A stretch of DNA of 64,000 nucleotides from Collimonas sp. OK242. GTDB taxonomy: Bacteria > Pseudomonadota > Gammaproteobacteria > Burkholderiales > Burkholderiaceae_D. Of the stretch, positions 56,623 through 64,000 are shown piece after piece (within the stretch, counting starts at the first letter, position 1; every line of letters begins with the position of its first letter). The translations under genes were made by a program, and so were the position numbers. The stretch spans positions 124,001-188,000 of the forward strand of contig NZ_FNOR01000003.1 in NCBI RefSeq assembly GCF_900107095.1. The letters run 5' to 3'. The notes beneath the pieces were generated by a model. That model was not told the origin of the DNA, made no database searches, and was given only the letters and a program-made list of their open reading frames with translations.

Positions 56623-59001
56623 TTAAAAGCCCGTGCCTAACTGGAATTGGAACGATTGCTGCTTGTCGGTCGGCTTCGCGTTCAAAGGCTTGCCGTAACT
56701 GATCTTCAAAGGACCGATAGGCGACACCCAGCTCAAACCGATACCGGTAGAATAACGCAACTCGCTCAACTGCATCGGGGCCTTGTCGGCATACACCTGG
56801 CCGCCATCGAGGAAGGTGAACCAGCGCAAGGTGCGGTCGGTGCCGGAACCAGGGAACGGGAATTGCGCTTCCAGGTTACCGAATACCCGCGAGGCGCCGC
56901 CCATCGAATCGCCGTATTGGTCGCGGTTAGTGCCGACGCCCAGTGTCGAACCCTCAAATCCGCGCACGGTGCCGATACCGCCGGCATAGTAGTTCTTGAA
57001 CACCGGGTAAGGCTTGCCGCCCATACCGCGGCCATAATCGATCTCGCCGTTCATGGCCAATGTCACAGCGTTGCTGAACAGCGGCTGGAAGTACTGGTGC
57101 TGATAGCTTGCACGGTAATAGCGCAAGGTGCCGACTGCGGAAAGTTCGAGAGAGGCGCGCTGGTAACGTCCCGTGGTCGGCACCAGTGCACTATCGCGGC
57201 TATCGCGCTGCCAGGCCGCCGTCAGCGGGAAACTGTTGGTCGATGCAGACGCCGGGTTGGCGAGCACGTTATAACCCAAGCCGCTGGGGATCAACTGTCC
57301 GTTACCGAAGTCCGTGACATATTGCTGATACAGCAGAGGACTGGTCGCGTCAGCCTTTACATTGGTGTTTTCTATGCCGACGCCAAAGAATACCGTATCC
57401 AGTTCCGAGAACGGCACGCCGAATTTGATATCGCTACCGATGGTCCGCACCTTGTAGTCACCGGTCGTGTACTGCGATGGACGCACGGTACGGTAGTAGA
57501 GGTCGTAGGTACGGCTGATGCCGTCATCGGTAAAGTAGGGATTGGTTTGCGACAGCGCAATCACCCGCGAGTAGCTGCTGGTATTGACGTCGAGACCAAT
57601 CGTATTGCCGCTGCCGAAAGCATTCTGCTGCTGGATCGAACCTGTCAAGCTCAACTTATCTGTCTGTGAGAAGCCGGCGCCGACCTGGATATTACCAGTC
57701 GGCTTTTCAGTAACCGCCATGTTGATGTCGACCTGGTCGGAAGTGTTTGGCACTTCCGGCGTTTCAATCGCCACATCCTTGAAGTAGCCCAGGCGGTCAA
57801 CCCGGTCGCGCGACAGCTTGATCTTCGAGCCGTCGTACCAGGAATCTTCAAACTGACGGAATTCGCGGCGCACCACTTCGTCACGCGTCTTGGTGTTACC
57901 CGTCACGTTGACATGGCGGACATACACGCGCTTGCCGGGGTCAACCAGAATGGTAAACGCCACTTCCTTCTTTTCGCGGTTCAATTCCGGATTGGCGTTG
58001 ACGTTGGCGAATGCGTAACCGAAATTACCCAGGCGCTCCGACATCTTCTTGGTGCTGTTGTTGAGTTTTTCGCCATTGAAGGTGTCGCCCTTTTTCAGCA
58101 GAAGCAGCGACCGGAGTTCATCCTCGCGGCCAAACATCTCGCCTTCCAGCTTGATGTCCGAAACCGTGTATTTCTCACCTTCATTGATATTGACGGTGAT
58201 GTAGATATCTTTCTTGTCCGGCGTAATCGAGACCTGGGTCGACTCCACCTGCATCTCGATGTAACCGCGGTTCAGGTAGTACGAACGCAGGGTTTCGATA
58301 TCGCCCGACAATTTTTCTTTGGCATACTGGTCGGCCTTGGTGTACCAGGTAAACCAGCCTGGCGAACGCAATTTTATCTGGTCGCGCAGGGTGCCGTCGG
58401 AAAATGCCTTGTTGCCGACGAAACGGATTTCCTTGATGCGCGATACTTCGCCTTCATCCACCGCAAACGTCACATTGACCCGGTTACGCTCGATAGGCGT
58501 GACGGTAGTGGTCACCTTCATGCCATACAGTCCGCGTGACAGGTATTGTTTCTTCAATTCCTGCTCGGCGCGATCGACTTGCGCCTTATCGAAAATGCGC
58601 GATTCGCCAACGCCGATTTCTTTCAGGGCCTTGGTCAGCTGGTCCTTATCGAATTCCTTGATGCCGGAAAACTCGACGCCGGCAATCGACGGCCGCTCTT
58701 CCACCATGACCACCAGCACGTCGCCTTCAGACTCGACCCGGACATCCTTGAAGAAGCCGGTTGCATACAGAGCCTTGATCGCGGCGGTACCCTTTTCGTC
58801 GGTGAAGGTTTCACCGACGCGCACCGGCAGATAGCTGAAAACGGTACCGGCCTCGGTACGTTGAATACCTTCAATGCGGATATCCTTGACCACAAACGGC
58901 TGCACCGCGAGCGCCTGGCCGGAACACACGGCAAAGGCTGCAGCAGCAATCAAACGACGGGGAAGAATCGACAAAGGGAAGTGCTCAGAATGTAATTTCA
59001 T
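56623..59001 (-). CDS. bamA: Outer-membrane protein assembly factor BamA
   Basis: BamA inserts beta-barrel proteins into the outer membrane. The product has 792 residues from ATG 59001 (MKLHSEHFPLS); an upstream GTG at 59037 would add 12 charged residues before the signal and is less likely. Signal peptide to about 32, five POTRA domains to about 440 (first begins VQPFVVKDIRIEGIQRTEAG), then a 16-strand barrel with VRGFEGSTLG loop motif and the C-terminal FQLGTGF. Essential gene. Confidence 0.95.
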   Translation of the reverse strand: MKLHSEHFPLSILPRRLIAAAAFAVCSGQALAVQPFVVKDIRIEGIQRTEAGTVFSYLPVRVGETFTDEKGTAAIKALYATGFFKDVRVESEGDVLVVMVEERPSIAGVEFSGIKEFDKDQLTKALKEIGVGESRIFDKAQVDRAEQELKKQYLSRGLYGMKVTTTVTPIERNRVNVTFAVDEGEVSRIKEIRFVGNKAFSDGTLRDQIKLRSPGWFTWYTKADQYAKEKLSGDIETLRSYYLNRGYIEMQVESTQVSITPDKKDIYITVNINEGEKYTVSDIKLEGEMFGREDELRSLLLLKKGDTFNGEKLNNSTKKMSERLGNFGYAFANVNANPELNREKKEVAFTILVDPGKRVYVRHVNVTGNTKTRDEVVRREFRQFEDSWYDGSKIKLSRDRVDRLGYFKDVAIETPEVPNTSDQVDINMAVTEKPTGNIQVGAGFSQTDKLSLTGSIQQQNAFGSGNTIGLDVNTSSYSRVIALSQTNPYFTDDGISRTYDLYYRTVRPSQYTTGDYKVRTIGSDIKFGVPFSELDTVFFGVGIENTNVKADATSPLLYQQYVTDFGNGQLIPSGLGYNVLANPASASTNSFPLTAAWQRDSRDSALVPTTGRYQRASLELSAVGTLRYYRASYQHQYFQPLFSNAVTLAMNGEIDYGRGMGGKPYPVFKNYYAGGIGTVRGFEGSTLGVGTNRDQYGDSMGGASRVFGNLEAQFPFPGSGTDRTLRWFTFLDGGQVYADKAPMQLSELRYSTGIGLSWVSPIGPLKISYGKPLNAKPTDKQQSFQFQLGTGF

Positions 59002-59061
59002 TAGCGATCGTTTTTTATCAATGTCCTTGTCTGCCACGATTGTCAGACAAGAGAGCGGAAC

Positions 59062-60444
59062 TTAAAATATGAGCCGAACGATGTCGTTAAACATGGCGAC
59101 TATCATCAACGTCATCAAAATACCGATGCCCGCGCGCTGTGCAATTGCACCAACCCGCTCGGGAATGGGACGTCCAGTCAAAACTTCCAGCGAATAATAC
59201 AGCAAATGGCCACCGTCTAGAACCGGAATGGGCAGCAAATTCATGACGCCCAGACTGATACTGATGAAGGCAATAAAACTCAGATAGCTGAATGCACCGA
59301 TACGCGCAGTCTGGCCGGCGTAGTCGGCGATGGTAATAGGACCGGTGATATTTTTCCAGGAAACCTCGCCGACCACCATTTTACCCAGCATCTTGAGGGT
59401 CAAGATACTGCTATCCCAGGTCTTCGTTGCGCCCTTGGCAAGCGCTTGCAGCGGCGGGCTGCTGGCCAGGATCATTTCCGGCATCATAGGCATTTCGACC
59501 TTGATCAGGCCGATTTGTCCATCTTTGTCTGCTTGCGCCTGCGGCGTCACGCTCAGAGTGAAGCTTTTGCCGTTGCGCAAACCCGTCAGGCTCAGGGCCT
59601 TGCCCGGCGATGCCTTCACCTTATCGATGAAAGCGACGCCATCGGCAACCGGCTCGCCATTGACGCTGGTGATCAGGTCGCCTTCATGCAAACCGGCCTT
59701 CATGGCAGGGCCATCCGCCATGATTTTGCCCAAAATCGGCTTGGCGCGCGCCAGCTTGATGCCTAGCTTGCCGAGAAAATCGCCTTCAAGATCTTGCGCC
59801 GCCATAGCCTCTATCGGCAAACTGACCGTATCGAGCAGTTCGCCGCCCGGCAAATTACCGCCTGCAGGACCAGGATTTGACCTGCGGATGTCGAGTTTGA
59901 CCGGCGTCTTGTCGATCACCCCCTGCAACACCTTCCAGCGCAGATCGGACCAGGTCTGGATCGCTACGCCGTTCACGGCGGTAATCAATTCGCCGCCGCG
60001 CAAACCGGCCTGATAGGCCGCGGTCTGCTCGGCAACGGCGCGTACTCTTGGCGTCGGCTCCATTTCGCCGTACATGTACAAACCGGCAAATAACAAAATG
60101 GCAAGCGCGAAATTGGCCAAAGGACCGGCCGCCACGATCGCCATGCGCCGCCATACCGACTGATTGGTAAATTCGCGCTTCAGTTCTTGCTGCGACAAGC
60201 CGGTTAGGTCTTGCTCGCGAGCATCGAGCATCTTTACATAACCGCCCAAAGGCAGGATGGAAACGGCCCACTCGGTTTGATCCGGACCGAAACGGCGCGA
60301 GAAAACGATCTTTCCCATGCCCACCGAAAAACGCAGCACCTTGACCCCGCACAAACGCGCGACCCAGTAGTGGCCCAGCTCATGGACGATGACCAGAGAG
60401 CCAAGTGCGACAACAAATGCGAGGAGTGTTTGCAGGAAGGCCAT
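59062..60444 (-). CDS. rseP: Site-2 protease RseP
   Basis: RseP cleaves the anti-sigma factor RseA within the membrane during the envelope stress response. The 460 residues show the zinc motif HELGH (21-25) in the first membrane segment, two PDZ domains (about 125-300) and the late LDGGH (near 405) that provides the third ligand, followed by membrane segments. Located between dxr and bamA as usual. Confidence 0.95.
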   Translation of the reverse strand: MAFLQTLLAFVVALGSLVIVHELGHYWVARLCGVKVLRFSVGMGKIVFSRRFGPDQTEWAVSILPLGGYVKMLDAREQDLTGLSQQELKREFTNQSVWRRMAIVAAGPLANFALAILLFAGLYMYGEMEPTPRVRAVAEQTAAYQAGLRGGELITAVNGVAIQTWSDLRWKVLQGVIDKTPVKLDIRRSNPGPAGGNLPGGELLDTVSLPIEAMAAQDLEGDFLGKLGIKLARAKPILGKIMADGPAMKAGLHEGDLITSVNGEPVADGVAFIDKVKASPGKALSLTGLRNGKSFTLSVTPQAQADKDGQIGLIKVEMPMMPEMILASSPPLQALAKGATKTWDSSILTLKMLGKMVVGEVSWKNITGPITIADYAGQTARIGAFSYLSFIAFISISLGVMNLLPIPVLDGGHLLYYSLEVLTGRPIPERVGAIAQRAGIGILMTLMIVAMFNDIVRLIF

Positions 60445-60457
60445 TATTACTATGCAA

Positions 60458-61627
60458 TCAGGAAATCAGGGAATGTACCGTTTGGCGTGCAAGACGATCC
60501 TGTTCAAGCAATAAATCAATATCACTTACAGCACAGAGCGGCACCGCATCCATGGTGCGCGCTATCAGTTGATCGATCATGCGGAAGCCGATTTTTCCAT
60601 CCAGAAAAGCTTGGACAGCTACTTCATTCGCCGCGTTCAATATTGTTGCGGCAGAACCGCCGGCTTGCAATGCATCATACGCGAGTTTCAGGCAAGGAAA
60701 ACGCTGCAGGTCGGGACGGGAAAATTGTAACTGCCCGATCACCGTCAGATCGAGCGGACTGACGCCGGACGCCATCCGTTCCGGATAGGCCAGCGCATAG
60801 GCAATCGGCGTGCGCATATCGGGGTTGCCCAATTGCGCCAGGACCGAGCCGTCAATATAAGAAACCATGGAGTGAATCACGCTTTGCGGATGGATCACCA
60901 CCTCGATCTGGCTGGCGGTGGCGCCGAACAGCCAATGCGCTTCGATGACTTCCAGGCCCTTGTTCATCATGGTGGCCGAATCGACTGAAATCTTGCGCCC
61001 CATGACCCAGTTCGGATGAGCAATCGCTTCTGCCGGCGTGACTGATCCCAGGGTCGCCACTGCCCGGTTCAAAAACGGGCCGCCGGATGCGGTCAGCAGG
61101 ATTTTCTCGACGCCAAGTGCCGCCGGCTGGCGCTGATAGCCATGCGGCAGACACTGGAATATCGCATTGTGTTCACTATCGATAGGCAACAGCAAGGCGC
61201 CGCTCTGCGTCACCGCATCGATGAACAACTGGCCGGACATGACCAAGGCTTCCTTGTTTGCCAACAGGATTTTTTTCCCGGCCCGGGCAGCAGCCAAGGT
61301 CGGCGCCAGGCCTGCAGCGCCGACAATAGCGGCCATCACAGAATGACAAGCCGCGGCGCTGGCAACCTGGCATAACGCGGCGGCGCCATACAGCACTTCG
61401 ATCGCAGGAGCTTTTGTGCGCAGCAAGGCGCTCAGCTGCTGGGCCGCCGCCGCGCTGCCGACCACCGCCACCTGCGGTTTGAACTGCAGGCACTGCTCCG
61501 CCAGCTGCTCAACCCGGCTGTGTGCAGTCAGGGCATACACCGAATAGCGTTCGGGATGACGCGCGAGCACGTCCAGCGTCGACATGCCGATCGATCCGGT
61601 GGAGCCGAGAATAGTAATATTTTGCAT
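60458..61627 (-). CDS. dxr: 1-deoxy-D-xylulose 5-phosphate reductoisomerase
   Basis: Dxr makes 2-C-methyl-D-erythritol 4-phosphate with NADPH in the MEP isoprenoid pathway, which feeds UppS. The 389 residues show the NADPH loop [14 protein letters not shown] (8-21), [12 protein letters not shown] (near 121), metal-site [22 protein letters not shown] and [20 protein letters not shown] (207-226). 13 bp before rseP. Confidence 0.96.
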   Translation of the reverse strand: MQNITILGSTGSIGMSTLDVLARHPERYSVYALTAHSRVEQLAEQCLQFKPQVAVVGSAAAAQQLSALLRTKAPAIEVLYGAAALCQVASAAACHSVMAAIVGAAGLAPTLAAARAGKKILLANKEALVMSGQLFIDAVTQSGALLLPIDSEHNAIFQCLPHGYQRQPAALGVEKILLTASGGPFLNRAVATLGSVTPAEAIAHPNWVMGRKISVDSATMMNKGLEVIEAHWLFGATASQIEVVIHPQSVIHSMVSYIDGSVLAQLGNPDMRTPIAYALAYPERMASGVSPLDLTVIGQLQFSRPDLQRFPCLKLAYDALQAGGSAATILNAANEVAVQAFLDGKIGFRMIDQLIARTMDAVPLCAVSDIDLLLEQDRLARQTVHSLIS

Positions 61628-61633
61628 ACCGAC

Positions 61634-62458
61634 CTAAAACCAAAAACTCAATAACGCGGCCAACGGCAGCACCGGGATCAGTGCATCGACGCGATCCAGC
61701 ACGCCGCCGTGGCCAGGCAACAGATTGCTGCTGTCCTTGATGCCGGCCCGCCGCTTCAGCAGCGATTCGAATAAATCGCCGGCCACACTGGCAGCCACCA
61801 GCACGGTCATCGCCGCCAGCAATCCGGCCCAGCCCCAGGCTGCCAGCAAACGCATCGGAAAAGTTTCGGCCAGCGCCGGCGCCAGGCTGAATCCGAACGC
61901 CATGAGCAACACCAGAATCCAGCCGCCGAGCGCCCCTTCCCAGGACTTGCCGGGAGAAATGGAAGGCGCCAGTTTATGGCGGCCGAAGGCTTTGCCGGAG
62001 AAATAGGCGCCGATATCAGCCACCCAGACAATTACCAGGACCGACAATAAATACATGGGAGAGTGATGAAACAGCACCACAATCGCCAGGAAACAGCCGA
62101 AAATCGCGATGGCGTAACTACCCGCAACCAGCCGGTTGCCCAGGCTGGCCAGGGGCGGCAGGCCCAGCCCAAGTGACGGCACAAAGCGCAAGCACCAGAT
62201 TGCCACGCACAGTACAAACAATAAACGAATGTTGGGGCCGCTGCCGTAGACCATGATAGCCGTGAACAGGAGCCCGCCAGCCAGTCCCCAGGCGCGAGCC
62301 GCTTGGCCGGAAGCGCCAAAGATCCTGGCGCTTTCCCAGATCGCCGCTGCAAAAAAGAGCGTCGAGACGACGGCGAATGCCGGGAAATAATTGAAGTACA
62401 AAATCGGCAGCAAAACTGCCAGCAAGAGCAAGGCCGTGATGACACGCGTACGCAACAT
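61634..62458 (-). CDS. cdsA: Phosphatidate cytidylyltransferase
   Basis: CdsA makes CDP-diacylglycerol from CTP and phosphatidate in the inner membrane. The product has 274 residues from an ATG sharing one base with the uppS stop (TGATG). About eight membrane segments; the family signature SLLKRRAGIKDSSNLLPGHG followed by GVLDRVDAL lies near the C-terminus with its metal-binding aspartates. Confidence 0.94.
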   Translation of the reverse strand: MLRTRVITALLLLAVLLPILYFNYFPAFAVVSTLFFAAAIWESARIFGASGQAARAWGLAGGLLFTAIMVYGSGPNIRLLFVLCVAIWCLRFVPSLGLGLPPLASLGNRLVAGSYAIAIFGCFLAIVVLFHHSPMYLLSVLVIVWVADIGAYFSGKAFGRHKLAPSISPGKSWEGALGGWILVLLMAFGFSLAPALAETFPMRLLAAWGWAGLLAAMTVLVAASVAGDLFESLLKRRAGIKDSSNLLPGHGGVLDRVDALIPVLPLAALLSFWF

Positions 62459-63240
62459 CAGGAAGCCTGTTCCAGCAATTGCGCGCTGGTGCGCCCGAAG
62501 CGACGCTCCCGTTGCTGATAAGAGGCAATTGCCTGGTCCAGCTCGTCGGCGCCGAAATCCGGCCAATAGGTATCGGTAAAATATAGCTCGCTATACGCCA
62601 GCTGCCACAGCAGGAAATTGGAAATACGCTGCTCGCCGCCGGTACGGATAAACAGATCCGGCTCCGGTGCATAGGCCATGGCCAGATGCTGCGCCAGCTC
62701 TTCCTCGGAAAATTCCCCGGTATCCTGCCCTGCACTGGCGGCAGCGCCTGCTGCGCGGCGCGCCGCCAGCATTTTTTTGACCGCCTGCATCACATCCCAA
62801 CGGCCGCCGTAGTTGGCGCAGACGGTGACAGTCATTGCGGTGTTGCCGGCGGTTTTACGTTCGGCGTTGTCGATCATTTCCTGCAGCTTGGCATCGAAAC
62901 GGCTTAAATCGCCGACTACTTTCAGGCGAATGCCGTTGGCGTGCATCTTGCCGACTTCGCGCTCCAGCGCCACCATGAACAAACGCATCAGCAGCGACAC
63001 TTCATCGGCGGGCCGGCGCCAGTTTTCAGAACTGAAAGCGAACAGCGTCAGGTATTCGACGCCGCGCACGGCACAAGCTTCGACCACCGCGCGCACTGCC
63101 TCTACGCCCTTGCCGTGACCGGCAACGCGCGGCAAAAAGCGACTGGTCGCCCAGCGGCCGTTGCCGTCCATGATAATGGCAACGTGCCGTGGCACTGTCG
63201 GGCTGGCTGGCAGCGCTTGCGTGGAACTTGTATGGGCCAT
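62458..63240 (-). CDS. uppS: Undecaprenyl diphosphate synthase
   Basis: UppS condenses eight isopentenyl units onto farnesyl diphosphate to build the lipid carrier for murein and O-antigen. The 260 residues show [14 protein letters not shown] (19-32, catalytic Asp), [19 protein letters not shown] and the C-terminal [20 protein letters not shown]. An extra Ala/Gly-rich loop (near 163-172) precedes [12 protein letters not shown]. Coupled to cdsA. Confidence 0.95.
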   Translation of the reverse strand: MAHTSSTQALPASPTVPRHVAIIMDGNGRWATSRFLPRVAGHGKGVEAVRAVVEACAVRGVEYLTLFAFSSENWRRPADEVSLLMRLFMVALEREVGKMHANGIRLKVVGDLSRFDAKLQEMIDNAERKTAGNTAMTVTVCANYGGRWDVMQAVKKMLAARRAAGAAASAGQDTGEFSEEELAQHLAMAYAPEPDLFIRTGGEQRISNFLLWQLAYSELYFTDTYWPDFGADELDQAIASYQQRERRFGRTSAQLLEQAS

Positions 63241-63296
63241 AAATAATGAAATAAGAAAAATGGAGACCGGCGTGGAGACCGGCAGACCGGCGCTAA

Positions 63297-63857
63297 CTAC
63301 ACCGTCAGGATCTCTTTTTCTTTATCGATCACTTGCTTGTCAATTTCAGCCACGGCCTTGTCCGTCAGTTTCTGGATTTCGTCCTGTGCACGACGCTCGT
63401 CGTCTTCCGAACATTCCTTATCCTTGACCAGCTTCTTCAAGCCTTCGTTGGCATCGCGCCGGATATTGCGAATTGCAATTTTTGCATCTTCCGCTTCACC
63501 CTTGACCAATTTCACCATTTCCTTGCGGCGTTCTTCTGTCAGCGGCGGCGTCGGCACCCGTATCATCTCGCCTTGGGTGGATGGGTTAAGGCCCAGATCG
63601 GATTCACGGATGGCCTTCTCGACCACTGCGATCATTTTCTTTTCAAATGGCTGCACGCCAATGGTGCGCGCATCGATCAGCGTCACATTGGCAACCTGGC
63701 TCAGATTGGTCGGGCTGCCGTAGTATTCCACCATGATGTGATCGAGAATCCCGGTGTGGGCGCGACCGGTACGTACTTTCGCCAGATCGGCACGCAAAGT
63801 CTCAAGCGACTTTTGCATTCTCAGTTCAGTATTCTTTTTAACTTCAGCAATGCTCAT
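63297..63857 (-). CDS. frr: Ribosome-recycling factor
   Basis: RRF splits post-termination ribosomes with EF-G. The 186 residues (usual 185) have a helical domain interrupted by a small beta domain: [19 protein letters not shown] (15-33), [33 protein letters not shown] and the long C-terminal helix. AGGAGA precedes the ATG. First visible gene of the envelope operon; pyrH is expected just beyond the window. Confidence 0.97.
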   Translation of the reverse strand: MSIAEVKKNTELRMQKSLETLRADLAKVRTGRAHTGILDHIMVEYYGSPTNLSQVANVTLIDARTIGVQPFEKKMIAVVEKAIRESDLGLNPSTQGEMIRVPTPPLTEERRKEMVKLVKGEAEDAKIAIRNIRRDANEGLKKLVKDKECSEDDERRAQDEIQKLTDKAVAEIDKQVIDKEKEILTV

Positions 63858-63868
63858 GCTGCTCTCCT

Positions 63869-64000
63869 ATTCGAAAACTTTAAAACGAAAACTTTAAAAA
63901 TTAATTACGTATTTGTGTAACTCATTTGCGCAATTTATTTGCGTAACTTATTTACGCAAACATTGCAAATTACACAAATAATTTAAACGTGCACCAAAGT
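63869..64000. other. AT-rich leader upstream of frr with degenerate short repeats
   Basis: The stretch carries loosely repeated 12-13-bp units of TTATTTGCGTAAC / TTATTTACGCAAA type (about 63920-63965) and a doubled GAAAACTTTAAAA (63873-63899). It probably holds a promoter or spacer between pyrH and frr. No gene is seen in the last 143 bases. Confidence 0.45.

Overview
The window is a contiguous chromosomal stretch of a beta-proteobacterium, most likely an Oxalobacteraceae member close to Collimonas. This rests on protein style and gene order: frr-uppS-cdsA-dxr-rseP-bamA-skp-lpxD-fabZ-lpxA-lpxB-rnhB, guaB-guaA beside smpB-ratA-rnfH, nadB near nadC-nadA, PurT, an AmpR/class A beta-lactamase pair, and MHS-type transporters. 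The genus is inferred. No tRNA, rRNA, CRISPR array, integrase or intact transposase was seen.

Layout. 1-5 kb: two small RNAs and the start of a third, all on the minus strand, lie among a Gfo/Idh/MocA oxidoreductase, small conserved hypotheticals, a lone phosphopantetheinyl transferase and a class II aldolase. 5-11.7 kb: a signalling operon on the minus strand reads cheW remnant, cheR remnant, single receiver, REC-PAS-GAF-GGDEF-EAL protein, then a hybrid histidine kinase with two kinase cores. The two remnants suggest that a chemosensory-type cluster has partly collapsed. 12-24 kb: an MHS transporter, purT, the NAD de novo genes (nadB forward, nadCA reverse) enclosing two transporters and a periplasmic M20 carboxypeptidase, then a small hypothetical. 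24-32 kb: ABC-F protein YbiT, Tat-exported class A beta-lactamase with divergent ampR, LD-carboxypeptidase coupled to tadA, queD, queE, thpR. 31.8-35.6 kb: accessory segment with three copies of the guaA 3' end plus terminator, enclosing small envelope proteins and an unrecognised membrane protein. 35.5-40.8 kb: guaA, guaB, a DUF4124 protein, rnfH, ratA, smpB. 40.8-47.2 kb: a 284-bp inverted-repeat element, stomatin/NfeD pair, a TPR/glycosyltransferase-like protein, acylphosphatase, and an outer-membrane protein-copC-copD operon preceded by a hexanucleotide repeat. 47.3-51 kb: ppsA and its regulator ppsR, divergent. 51-64 kb: a long minus-strand envelope-biogenesis operon from frr to a SpoU-family RNA methyltransferase.

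How the genes work together. The right end makes the envelope: isoprenoid precursor (dxr), undecaprenyl-PP (uppS), CDP-diacylglycerol (cdsA), lipid A (lpxD/A/B, fabZ) and outer-membrane assembly and surveillance (bamA, skp, rseP). The middle covers NAD, GMP, queuosine-precursor and gluconeogenic metabolism.

The two most unusual items are (i) a small-RNA family with a GUCUCCU tract complementary to the AGGAGAC-type ribosome-binding sites of genes in the same window, including both MHS transporters, and (ii) the tandem guaA-end footprints, which look like serial site-specific insertions that have lost their integrase.
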